DNA of 64,000 bases from Entomortierella parvispora. Taxonomy: Eukaryota > Mortierellomycota > Mortierellomycetes > Mortierellales > Mortierellaceae. Location of the stretch: contig OY752149.1 in NCBI GenBank assembly GCA_963573315.1, positions 124,001 to 188,000 of the forward strand, given 5' to 3'. A program made the translations under genes and the position numbers. Shown piece after piece: positions 1 through 10,378 of the stretch; position 1 is the stretch's first letter, and each line of letters opens with the position of its first letter. A model generated the notes under the pieces. The model was not told the DNA's origin, made no database searches, and saw only the letters and a list, made by a program, of their open reading frames with translations.

Positions 1-809
1 TTGTCCTTGGGTTATCCGTGTACAAGCAATCGACATCTGTCATAAGAAAGAGATAGTCGGCGTGGATCATTCCTGCTGTGATGGCCGAGAGTGTGTCGTT
101 ATCTCCAAACCGGATCTCGGAAACACTGATCGTATCGTTTTCATTAACGATGGGAACCACTTTCATCTCTAGAAGGGCCTCGATGGTGTTGCGTGCATTC
201 AGGTATTGTGTTCTCTGCAGATGGTAAAAAACATATAAAGCAATGTCAGTACCTCCTCTCTGTTGAATATCCCATATCAGAGTCAAAAAAGAAACTCACA
301 TCTGCAAGGTCGTTCTTGGTCAACAGAATCTGGGCTACTGGCTGATTAAACTTGTCAAAGAGGTCGTCATAGAGGCTCATCAAGCGTCCCTGACCTATTG
401 CGGCAATGGCCTATATTATCCACAGACAGCCAGACAGAGCGAACGTTAGTTCCGTGATAAAGGCTGCAAACAGGATGCTCCAGTGATATTCCTATGACCA
501 TACCTGGACTTTAGCCAGTTCTTTTGGCTTGGTGGGGAGATCCATGCGACGCAAACCGACTCCGATGGCTCCACTGGTGACCAGGACGACTCGGTGGCCT
601 ATCGCCTTGAGCTTCAGGATGGTCTCGACGATCAAGGACAAGGTTGAAAGCAAGGGAAAGTGGGTGACCTCGTCGCAAATCGAAGACGTGCCCAGCTTGA
701 TGACGATGGTCAGCTTCTTGTCCACGACTGACTTTGAAGATTTGGGCACGACGGGGGAGGATCCTGCGCCTGTGCTGGCAGTAGCTCCAGTTCCTGTGGC
801 TGCTGACAT
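1..809 (-). CDS. PRO1: Glutamate 5-kinase, N-terminal part (runs off the window)
   Basis: Gamma-glutamyl kinase phosphorylates L-glutamate in the first committed step of proline synthesis in the cytosol. Three exons are visible: about 809-504, 410-300 and 214-1, joined in phase by GT-AG introns. The protein starts with a Ser/Thr/Gly-rich leader, then VIKLGTSS (the nucleotide-binding start of the amino-acid kinase fold) and [14 protein letters not shown]. Exon 2 encodes [14 protein letters not shown] and LLTKNDLAD. Exon 3 encodes [26 protein letters not shown] and FGDNDTLSA, all classic glutamate 5-kinase blocks. The ATG at 809 is the first methionine of this frame. The C-terminal part, where a PUA domain may lie, is outside the window. 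The next gene (ferric reductase) ends 243 bp upstream on the same strand. Confidence 0.93.
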
Positions 810-1052
810 TGTGAATGCGGCTGATGGGAGATGAATTGTTGAAGAAGACGAGAAGAATGAGAAGAGGGGGAATCCCGCATTGTGTTGCCCTTTTTATTTC
901 ATCTCCACACACCCGGAAGATAAAACAAACCCAAAAAATTATCCTTTGCACGCGCGCTGAGTCACCATCCGCAATTTGGGTGCGAGGTCAAAGATCTGCT
1001 CTTGAGATATTATTATTTTCGTATTTTATGTACATGATTGTCTATAGACTAC

Positions 1053-3206
1053 CTACAGATAGAACCGCTCCGTGTGCAGCTGGACCCTGCACCCAGACAG
1101 ACTCTCCTTTGACGCTACCGCGTTGTGCACCTGTGTCAGCATCATCGCTGGTCCACACGCCACCATCTCCAGGACTTGGTCCTTGGCTGTCGTTGCAATC
1201 TGATCTCGGACATACGACCCCACATCCAGTCGTATCCGCTCCCACTGGACTCTCTCATCTCCAGCAAAGGGCACGTTCAGGGTAGTCTTGACTGGAGCTA
1301 TCGTGGTCGACGCCGATCCCGCAGGGTCGGAGCTAGAGGTTGAGGATGAGGTACTCGAGTGCAACTCCTGCCGCACGGAAGGTGGGGAGGTGGGTGGCAC
1401 ACCCACGACCAGCGACTCTTGATCTCCAAACGCAAGGTTGGTATAATGTATCTTGACCCGCAGGCGCGTCTCTTGACGCTCGTGCTTGATCAGCCCAATG
1501 TCCTCTCCCTTTTCCTTTTCGGTGTCAAGATATCCCTGGGCAGCGTCCAGAGCCAACTCGATCTCTTCCTGGAACCACTGCACCTCATCTAAGGAGAGAA
1601 GGAATTAAAAAAAAAGGAGACACGTTTAGCCTGTCCATTCGAGGATAAACAACAACAACATAGAACCACAGTCTGCCAGAAGCTTCCAAGGCGAGCGAGC
1701 ACATACCAGGATCGCGAACACACCAGACTACTTCAATTGGACAATTAGCAACATTGGCACGTTGACGATGGTTCAAGAGATCCATCAGGATGGGCACAAC
1801 ATAGGCAAGGCCCGATCCTGCGGCCAGAAAAACGACCTTTTCAGTATCCAAACCACGGCCAACTAAAACACCCTCGCCATAAGGTCCAGCAAGCATGACG
1901 CGACGCTGTGTATTCTCGGGCCAACGGCACAGCCTTTTCGTAAAGCCACCAACGGCGCGAGCGTGAACAGTGACAGAGTTGTGATCGGTGCTCGAGATCG
2001 TGAAGGGATGCCATTGAATCAAGGACATGGAAGGCACACAGATGTAAAGATGCTGACCGGGGAGGTGTTTGATAGGCTTGTCCATGCAGATTCGCGTCAA
2101 GCGGTCCTGGAACACGGTCGCTTGGGCAAGAGCCATGTGGGTGCGCACACAGTAACCTGTGAGGACATTGAGAAGGTAGCAAAGGATACCTGCGGCAGTA
2201 AAGCGCATGGCGTAAGGAGTATGGAGGCCCACAAGGACGAGGAAGACGAGGAAGAGAGTGTGGCTGAGAACAAAGACCTCATAAGCGAACCGACGGACAG
2301 GCCAGAGCGAAGTCAGGACGATAAGACACAGGGTCGTATAGGTAGCCAGACCATATTGGACCTTTGATGTGGCAAGTTGTTCTACCAGCAAGAACTTCCA
2401 TGGCATCCAGGTGTAGATCATGCAGCCCATATGGACAGAAATCATGATGAAGAGGCAGAGGCCCAAGAACCGGTGGACCTGGTTCAGTCTGTGGTGGGAC
2501 ATGCCTGTGAGCAAAGAGATGATCGAGTTCTTGCCGGTGAAGGCAAACAGGAAAGGGATACAAGACAGGCCCAAGAATCCTGCGCGGTTCGAATTGAGCA
2601 AGAGATCGTCATTGTAAAGGAGAAGCACGGCAAGAACTGAAAGAAAGATCAATGCAAGCAACGTAGCACCAGCGACAAGATGAACAGGCGATGCGAGGTA
2701 GAGTGTTGCTGAGGCTTTGTTGACGATCCAGTTCTCAAGACGGGAGAAGGACCATCGTGGGGAGGAGATATGTTCAGGAGGGAGTTGTGATGATGGTGAA
2801 GCAGAGTCCTCTGGGCTACGTGCGAGGCAAGTTTTATCCGAAAGAACTGTTAGTATGAAAGAAGCAGTAGCAGGCAACAAGATAGATGCATAGATGCAGG
2901 CCCTATTACACACCTCTGAGGAATGATGGTATGTGATACCGCTGCGGAGGTGGTTTTGCCAGAGACAGTGGGTTCTTCCAAGCGTGCAGTGGCCGTGAGT
3001 TGATCGTGCTCTCCTTCATCTTCGTCGTCTTCATCCGAGTCCAGTGAGGAGGTCCTGGACGGGGCAAAGTGGGCAAAAAGGACGACAAAGAGATGGCGGA
3101 AAGTAAGGATCAGCACGGGGAAGACAAGGACCGAGCACCAGGCAATCGCATAGGTGAGATTTGCGTTCCACGGCGTGGTCATTGACATTGGCATGTCCAT
3201 ATTCAT
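1053..3206 (-). CDS. Ferric-reductase-type transmembrane flavocytochrome
   Basis: Likely plasma-membrane or vacuolar metalloreductase passing electrons from NADPH through FAD and two hemes to Fe(III) or Cu(II). Exons are about 3206-2912, 2846-1707 and 1588-1053, giving about 656 residues. The N-terminus (MNMDMPMSMTTPWN) precedes a first membrane helix and an acidic loop. Exon 2 carries the heme core: HRFLG with a second His 13 residues on, then HTLFLVFLVLVGLH, giving the paired heme ligands of the FRE/NOX fold. HPFTISS (FAD binding), AGPYGEG and AAGSGLAYVVPIL (NADPH binding) follow. The last exon contains MVACGPAMM, the C-terminal NADPH motif. The first donor is unclear: GTGTAA fits the phase, while the overlapping GTGTGT does not. 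No EF-hand is visible, so a ferric reductase is preferred over a calcium-regulated NADPH oxidase; the substrate cannot be read from sequence. Confidence 0.88.
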
Positions 3207-3941
3207 GATGAAGGATTCGATGAGAGGAGAAGGAGAGGGGAAGAGGTGGATTGTGGATGCGAATGCGAATGCAAAGAGAAGAAGAAAAAAAAAAAAAAAA
3301 AAAAGAGAGATGCAGCAGGCAGACAGGGAGAGATGGGAATCCGAGGCAAAGCGATGGACGAAGGAGTAGTAGGAGAAGGAAGGGGACAAGGACGGAAGGA
3401 AGGGAGGAGAGGAGAAGAGAAGAGAAGAGAGGAGACAGGGGAAGAAAAAGAGGATGGACGGAAGGGTGTGTTCTCCCGGCCTGCCCTGTGTGCTGTGTGT
3501 GTGTCTGTCATTTTTTTTTTTTGACAGCTGGATGACAGGTCCCTTGTCTTTGACAGACAAACAGAGACAGAAGACGGACAGGCAGACAGGCAGATGGACA
3601 GGGCTCTCGATCAGGAACACTGTTGTTTGTTGTTTGTTGGTCGTCCTCTCCCTTTGTGTGGGAACCAATTCGTCGGAGACTGAACGAGGACACATTGACA
3701 GCAAGTTGACAGCCTCGACTCGAGTACCTTATCGGTGATACCATTTTTTTTTCTCCTTCCGCCCTTGCTGCTCTGCTGGAGGACAAAGCAGCGCCTGTCA
3801 TCTGTCATCTGTCATCTGTCATTGCCAGAATTGGATAAACTACCCCTTCCTTCCTTCAGCTCTTGTATTGTGTCGTCCATTCACTATGTTCACACTATTT
3901 AGATATTCAACTATCTTGATATATATATATGTCTGGGTAAT
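3207..3941. other. Intergenic: ferric reductase promoter and F-box gene 3' flank
   Basis: No gene is seen. The stretch holds a 20-A run at 3285-3304, a purine-rich tract (GGAAGG/GAGAAG type, about 3305-3460), a short T-run near 3511-3521, and a tandem of the heptamer TGTCATC around 3796-3822. It serves as 5' flank of the ferric reductase and 3' flank of the F-box gene, both on the minus strand. Confidence 0.6.
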
Positions 3942-6881
3942 CTACACCACCACCAAGCTCGTGCGATCCGTCTGCAGCGCCATTCCCCACTTGAACGCCA
4001 AAGAGTCACAGACCAGAATTCGAGGAAAGTTTGACCGTGCCCCCGCCCGACCTCGAGACACGCCCGTGCTCGACATCCCACCAACACTGCCGTCGTTATG
4101 ACCGCTGTCCATGGGTGTGGCCCCAAGGGTCGGGCCCTCCCATTGTGTTGTTGCGTCCTCCACGGGGTTCTCGCCCGAAAAGAGAAGGTGCGGCAACCGA
4201 GAACAATGCAAAGAGAGCGCGAGTTGGACCAATTGGGGACAATGACGAGTCAACTCCAAGTCGAAATACGCGACAACGGGGCCACGCAACGACATGGTTC
4301 GAAGACGGGGAAGAGACCATTCCCACGAGAGTGGGTTCACCATTGGTGGTGGCGGAGGGGGGCTTGAAATGGCTACCGATGTCAAAGGAAACAGGACGGG
4401 TGCGTGGGACGAGTAAACTCCGTGACCAAGGTCGGCTGTAGCGCTTACAGGCGATGGAAGGTCACTGACCATGGGGGCTACTTGGATCTCTCCATCGTCT
4501 TCTGGATCCACCACCTCATCGGCAATTGGATCCAATGTCAGGTCGTCCGCAGGCGCTGGTTGCACTTCCTCGTCAAACAGACTCTCGTTGTGGTCTTTAA
4601 GCAAGTCTGGGTACATGGAGACGTGAACGGACTCGAGTGTCTCCTGGAAGGCGTAAATGGCGTCCTTGAAGGCCCCAATCACATCTGGTGTCTGTCCACA
4701 AAGCGTCAGATTCCTGAGGGGAGGCAATCCAAATCCGTGGTGGGTAATTCCTCCTCTTGCCAAAACTATACTTTTCCGGAACGAGGATGCTCGCTGCTGC
4801 TGTTGTTGTTGTGATTGCCGTTCCTTTCCTTGTAAACTCTTTGACGTTGTCGCTGCAAGACCCTCCCTTTTCCGTTTCTCTGCCCACGAAAACAGTCCAG
4901 GGTGGGGGACAAGAATGGACAGCTCCTCCAGAACAGGACATCGTTCCAGCAAACGATCAAACATGGACGGGTCGACCACCTCCATATGGTGGCAGATCAA
5001 CAAAGTCCTCAAGTGGTCCGTACAGATGGTGTCCAGTCCCGAAAAGATGCCCGTCCAAACAGAGAGATCCAAGACCTTGAGCCGCTCGATAGCCTGGATG
5101 GTGGCCAGCACAGACTTTGACATGTCCTGCGAGTAAATGTAAATCTGCCTGGCCTGGATCTCGCACAGCTGTCCTGGAAACGCCTTTTGATGGCGCTCAA
5201 TGAATGTCTGGGGCAACGAGAGCTCGTTCGGATGGGTGGCCGAGTGGTTGATGACGACCCGTTGCAGTCCCGATAGTCGCTCTGGTACGCCAGGCAGCAG
5301 ATAGTCTAGCGAAGGCTGATACCAGTGAGCACACACCTTGCCCAGCGGGATAGAGACAATTTTTGGCGAGATGTAGTATAGAAACAAAAACTCCAGAAAC
5401 TCTACGTCGGCCGGTTTCCAGAGCGTCTTTTCCCGTTTGCGCACACGCCGACGATGTTGCCAGCCTCGAAAAGGGTTTAGTCGGGACAAGGCCGAGTGTC
5501 CAAGATCGTCATCGTCATCGTAGTCCCATCCGAGATGAACTGGATGCGTTGCAGATCTGTTGTCGGTATTGGAGTCGCTCAGGCCAAAGGAGCCTGCAGT
5601 AGCAGAGGGACGCTGCCCGAGCATGCGCTGAGGAATTTGTTGAAACATTGTTCGTAGTCGCACTGACCAAGATGGCCGTATTCCCCCCAAAATCCGGTGA
5701 ACCATCTTCATGTTGGACGCCGCCGCCCAGCATCGCAGATCCGTGTAGGTCACATAGGAGAGATAGTTGATCGTGGGCAGTGGCTCGTCCGCCAACCGAA
5801 GCACCGTCTTGGATAGCTCTGGGGGGAATTGAACCGTGGGAGTGGGACTGTTCAAACCCGGGATGTTGCCAGTCTCGGGCTGAGCCAGGTCGGCATTCCA
5901 GACTACCGGGATCAAGTCGACCCTGTGATGTTGCTTCTTTGTATTCTTCTGTCCCTTGTTCAGTGGCGGTTGTTCCTGCTGTTGTCCAGGCTGGGTATCG
6001 GTGTAGGGTGGACGGTGGTGGTTTTGTTGATGATTCTGGTGTTGTTGTTCCGATACCTGGTCCACTACTGGTCCACGGTGTCGCCTCCCTCGGAGTCGCT
6101 GCATCAACGACGCCCGTGCAGTCTGCGGGAGGGTGATTTGTTGCTGCTGTGGAGGGATATCGCTGTCCATGTTTCCCATGTTTTCACGCACAGGGACCGA
6201 GGTTGTGGCTCCGCCTCTATTTCCTAATCCCCTGCCGAATAGACTGGGTCGCTCTCGGCCCTCTGCGCTAGCTGCACTCCACCACCGTCCTTGTGTTTTG
6301 GATATTGATTGAGTCCTGTCGACAGTCGTCGTCGCCGCTGCTTCTGTAGTGGTGATTGCTCCTTCTTGTGATGGATCGATCGTGGCGGGGGCCGTGACCT
6401 TGGTCAGTGTCCGTGTGCAACAGAGCAGCAGCGTGCGGATCAGCTTGGTCTGTCGTTCCATGACAGCTCTGTACATGGATCGCTTCCAGAGTCCTCGGGA
6501 GCAGAGTCGGAAGGGGTCCTTGTAGAGATAAGGGACCACATGTTGGAAAAGGGTCTTGTTCACACACATGAGTGGATATAAATCCTCAATCCCCCTGTTC
6601 GCCACCCACTGCACTAGTAACGTTAGCACTTCGCTTGGTAGGGACATCAACGTGACATTTGCCGTCGTTGCTGTTGTTGCTGTTGCTATTGTTGTTGTTG
6701 CAGTACTTGTTGTCACTGCACTGAGTCGAAAGGGATGAGGAGGTATAAAAATGGCGACATTGGGAAAGGGCGTCGTCGAGTTATTCATATATGGGGCAGT
6801 TGAGAGACTTGATGAGGATGATGTGGGTATACAGGGTGTGGATTTTGTTGGGGGGGTTGCCACTGGCACTGCAGTGCACAT
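3942..6881 (-). CDS. Large F-box protein with low-complexity insertions
   Basis: A single-exon frame of 979 residues. Residues about 78-120 (MSLPSEVLTLLVQWVANRG, then LYPLMCVNKTLFQHVVPYL) read as an F-box, the helical motif that docks on Skp1 in SCF ubiquitin ligases. The remainder resembles the variable, leucine-rich C-terminal parts of the F-box proteins that are abundant in Mortierella-type genomes: short blocks such as LRTLLICHHMEVVDPSMFDRL, LEELSILV and LRNLTLCG look like degenerate leucine-rich repeats that would bind the target. Between them are Gln/His-rich (about 245-330), acidic and Ser/Pro-rich insertions. The ATG at 6881 opens the frame; an internal start nearer the F-box is possible, because the first 75 residues are Ser/Thr-rich with no recognisable domain. 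The target is unknown. Confidence 0.75.
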   Translation of the reverse strand: MCTAVPVATPPTKSTPCIPTSSSSSLSTAPYMNNSTTPFPNVAIFIPPHPFRLSAVTTSTATTTIATATTATTANVTLMSLPSEVLTLLVQWVANRGIEDLYPLMCVNKTLFQHVVPYLYKDPFRLCSRGLWKRSMYRAVMERQTKLIRTLLLCCTRTLTKVTAPATIDPSQEGAITTTEAAATTTVDRTQSISKTQGRWWSAASAEGRERPSLFGRGLGNRGGATTSVPVRENMGNMDSDIPPQQQQITLPQTARASLMQRLRGRRHRGPVVDQVSEQQHQNHQQNHHRPPYTDTQPGQQQEQPPLNKGQKNTKKQHHRVDLIPVVWNADLAQPETGNIPGLNSPTPTVQFPPELSKTVLRLADEPLPTINYLSYVTYTDLRCWAAASNMKMVHRILGGIRPSWSVRLRTMFQQIPQRMLGQRPSATAGSFGLSDSNTDNRSATHPVHLGWDYDDDDDLGHSALSRLNPFRGWQHRRRVRKREKTLWKPADVEFLEFLFLYYISPKIVSIPLGKVCAHWYQPSLDYLLPGVPERLSGLQRVVINHSATHPNELSLPQTFIERHQKAFPGQLCEIQARQIYIYSQDMSKSVLATIQAIERLKVLDLSVWTGIFSGLDTICTDHLRTLLICHHMEVVDPSMFDRLLERCPVLEELSILVPHPGLFSWAEKRKREGLAATTSKSLQGKERQSQQQQQQRASSFRKSIVLARGGITHHGFGLPPLRNLTLCGQTPDVIGAFKDAIYAFQETLESVHVSMYPDLLKDHNESLFDEEVQPAPADDLTLDPIADEVVDPEDDGEIQVAPMVSDLPSPVSATADLGHGVYSSHAPVLFPLTSVAISSPPPPPPMVNPLSWEWSLPRLRTMSLRGPVVAYFDLELTRHCPQLVQLALSLHCSRLPHLLFSGENPVEDATTQWEGPTLGATPMDSGHNDGSVGGMSSTGVSRGRAGARSNFPRILVCDSLAFKWGMALQTDRTSLVVV

Positions 6882-7445
6882 GGCGTAAAAGTCGAATTTG
6901 GCAGAAGTTGCGATCGTGTGTTTTTAAGTAAGCCTTTTCCGAGATGGAGCAACTGTGACAAGGAGGGTGGTAGCGACGGGGAAGGAGGTGATCCTAGAGG
7001 GAGGCAGGGTTGAAGGAGGGGGAGAGATGGTTGCCAAGTCGAGAAGAGTCAGCAAGGCAAGTGAGGCAGGCAGATAGACAGGGGGTTGGTTGAGTGGGAG
7101 TGAGGAAACAAAGGGAAGGAAGGATGGATGTAGCTGGAAAGAGATAAAAACACAAATGGGCAACACGAGGCAAAACAACATTGCGCTTGGATCGCGGCCT
7201 TTTTTTTTTTTTTCTTTTTTTTCTTTTATGCTCCCGCGGCGGACGGGCGGTGATCAGGGAGAGGGAGAGAGGGGAAGAAATGCAATGGTTGTCGAGGGTA
7301 TCCGTGCACATCGCTTTCGCAAAATAGATGAAACGGACGCGTACAGACAGTCAGGTATGGTAGTTGTTGCTGCTCCTCTCGCACGTTTATTACATTATGG
7401 TAGTTTTTGTTACATCCCGTCTCTTCTTTTTTCTTCTTTTTCTCA
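6882..7445. other. Intergenic: F-box gene promoter and MFS transporter 3' flank
   Basis: No gene is seen. A purine-rich stretch (about 6955-7140) and T-runs at 7200-7226 are the only visible structure. Confidence 0.6.
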
Positions 7446-10378
7446 TCACACCCGCATCGTCGACGAGGATGAGGATGCAGCCTCGTTTCTCATCGCAGCT
7501 GCAGCCTTTTCTTCCCTATCCAATGCCCGTAGTTTCTCTTTATCGACCTGGTGCTGCCTTGCGCTGATGGGCTCCAAACCCTGTTCTTCTTGCAGCTGCC
7601 TTTGGACGACATAGGCTGCCCATTCTTGTTGCTCTTGTTCTTGACTGACCCATCGAGCACCGAATTTACCAAAGCGGAGGATCCGACCAAAGATTCGACT
7701 ATGGAAGAACTCTCCTGGAACCGAGGGCAAGAGCCGATCTCGGATGCCCGTCCTCACAAACAAGGTAACCAAGAAGCCAAACGCAACCCCGGCCAGGATC
7801 CAATGCAAGTTAATGGTGTACACATATGTGTTGTGGATAGTGTAACCGCTCTCGAGCAGGTGGTTGTAGACTGCAGTGAAAAGCAAACCGGCTCCAACAC
7901 TGGACAGACTCCAGGAGGTCAAAATCACTCCATGGAGAGGCCCAATGTTCGAAGGTCCAAACATATCACACAGGAAAGCGGGGATGCATCCAAACCCTCC
8001 ACCGTAGCAGGCCGTCATGATCCAGACTGTCATCAGGAAGGCCCAGTTGGCGCCCGCCTTCATAATCACTGGCAAGCAGGCCAGGATGATGACTTGAGAT
8101 CCGAGCATTATCATGTACGAGTTCTTGCGGCCGATCCTGTCGGAGAGAGAGGCAAAGAGCAAACGACCTACAAGATTGAATCCACCATTGATGGAGACGA
8201 TTGTCGAGGCCGAATCCTTACTGTGGCCAAAGATGTCCGTGGCAATGTTGGCCAGACGCGAGATAATCACCACGCCGGCCATTGTGTTGCCCAAGAACAT
8301 GATGTACATCAATCGGAACTCGCGCGAGTAAAACGCATCCATCAGAGTAATCGACACACTAGGATCGTAGCCCGTCCTGGCGGCGGCCGACCGGGTCGAG
8401 TTTCGACGAGAGGTGTTCATGGACAAGGGTGCAGAGGGGACGACCGTGGCCGTGACAGAGATTGGGGAGATGGGCGACATGGCTGAATCATCCATACTCT
8501 TGCGGGGTCCAGCTTGCTGGAGTGGATGGAGAGGGTGGAGGGATTGGTAACTGTCCTTGAGATTGGAGGCAGTGCCCACACCGGCACCGGCACCAGAGCT
8601 CGCAAAGAGGTAGGAGGGGTCCGCAGACATGGGCTTCAGACCCGACTCCTCTGTCTTGACACTCTGAAGCTCGCTGTCGTCTTCATCTTCATCGTCGACA
8701 GGGACAGCCCAAACATCGAGGCCGTTGACGACATAGCCAGGTGGAGGCACTCGGAAGACTAGTGAACAGAGCACCATCACTGCAAAATAAGAGCAGCCCA
8801 AGATCACAAATGTCAAGGGCAGGCCGACCGCTGCTGACAAGGGGTCGGGAATCTTGGCCAAAGCAATGGAACCCGCTCCGAATCCACTAACGGCCAAACC
8901 AGCGGCGACTCCGCGACGATCAGGGAACCACTTTTGTAGAGCCGAAACAGGTGAAATGTACGAGATACCCAAGCCAAGACCACCAAAGATACCATAGCCA
9001 ACATAGACCAGGCTGATGTGCTTGACATGGATACCAATGGCGGTGATAAGGTTACCAATCAGGATAAGCATCGCTCCCAAGAGTCCGGCCTTGCGGGGGC
9101 CATGACGCTCCAGCCAGGGGCCCATGATTGAAGAGGAGACTCCAAAGCATCCTACCGAGAGTAATGACGGGAATGTTTTGCTGTTAGCGGGGCGGGATCA
9201 CCCGGAAATCAAACAAAAACGAGGGTGCCCCAAGGCTCCTTGAAGTGTTTGAGCGTGGGTTGGTGCCACGGAAAAAAAACGGTATATGGGATCAAATGGA
9301 TATTGCTCGTCCGCTTCGGGGTGCAGGGGAGGGGGAGGGGGGGAAGGGGAAGGCCCAAGGGGTGCGGAGGGGCGAAACACTGTGTCATCGGGCATGCTTG
9401 GGTGTTCTTGTATTCTGTGGATCGAAAGTCTGGGGTTTACCCAATCCGCTCCTTGTGGGCTCACGAGAATGACTCGGCGACAGGAGGACGACAGAGATCA
9501 ATCACCCCCTTCTATCCTGCTCTTATCCTCACCCCCCCCCGCTGCACTATAGTCTGAGCATTTTCTTACCTAGGGCTACGTAGAACGTAATGGCAGCCAT
9601 GTGAACCGTGGTGGGAACTCCGTCCCCGGTGCTGTAGAGCGCGTTATCAATCAAATTGTTAAACACGGACCCTATAGTTGTTGTTTGGAGAGCAATTGGA
9701 CGCGTTTTAGTAGGTAATCCTGAGGTAAAGAGGTAAAAAAGACCATTGCAAAACTTGTAGTCACTTACAGGCATAGAGAGTCCCGCAAACACCCTGGAAA
9801 AAGAACGCGGCCGGCAGGAAGATCCATCGATTAAACTTGATCTTGCCAATAATATACTTCTCCCTCTCCAATTGCTCGTCCGACCGTACATAGTCCACAC
9901 GACTGAAATGTCGATGGATGATTCTCGAGATGCCATCAAAGGACTTGTAATCCGCTGCCTCAATTGTTGAGCAGATGGACGTTGTCAGGGCACTCGTTGT
10001 TGGTCGTTTCTTGTCAGGGTTGAACACATCTGGATGAAGGTGCTGGTGTAAGTGATGTTGTTGCGGCTGCTGCTGCTGTGGTGGCTGTAGTTGTGTCTGG
10101 TTGTGATAATGATGGTTAAAATCCTTTTCAGAAGCATCGTCATGTCCGCCGCCCCCGTGTCCATGGCCCTTGGACGGTGTAGTTGGCCGAAGATTTACCA
10201 GGTTCTGTGTGTGGAGTCGCTCCAAGTTGGGGAGGTTCTTGATGCGCCGGCTCTTGGAGTTGATGTCTTCATGACTGTTGCTATTGGTCTTGGACTCACT
10301 GGCGTCTACTTCCTGAAGGTATTGGCCGTTTGAGATGCTGTAGCTGGCGTGTACGTGATCGTGGTTATTGTCCATCAT
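7446..10378 (-). CDS. MFS monocarboxylate-type (MCT/OFA) transporter
   Basis: Twelve-helix major facilitator permease of the monocarboxylate/oxalate-formate branch, expected to move small organic acids across a membrane. Exons are about 10378-9769, 9671-9570 and 9151-7446; the sum is 2418 nt, giving 805 residues. A long hydrophilic N-terminus (about 190 residues, His/Gln-rich) precedes FNRWIFLPAAFFFQGVCGTL; the first junction creates YAWSVFNN, the family's helix-1 signature. Exon 3 opens GCFGVSSSIMGPWLERHGPRKAG, a variant of the MFS loop 2-3 motif, followed by WFPDRRGVAAGLAVSGFGAGS. A loop of about 130 residues separates helices 6 and 7, and ASLSDRIGRKNSYMI is the second-half loop 8-9 motif. 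Substrate and membrane cannot be told from sequence. The ATG at 10378 is one of two adjacent methionine codons. Confidence 0.87.

Noticed and set aside
3203-3535. Several overlapping Lys/Glu/Arg-rich and Ser/Pro-rich frames
   Set aside because: They come from a purine-rich tract and a 20-A run, which stay open in many frames; no domain or splice support.
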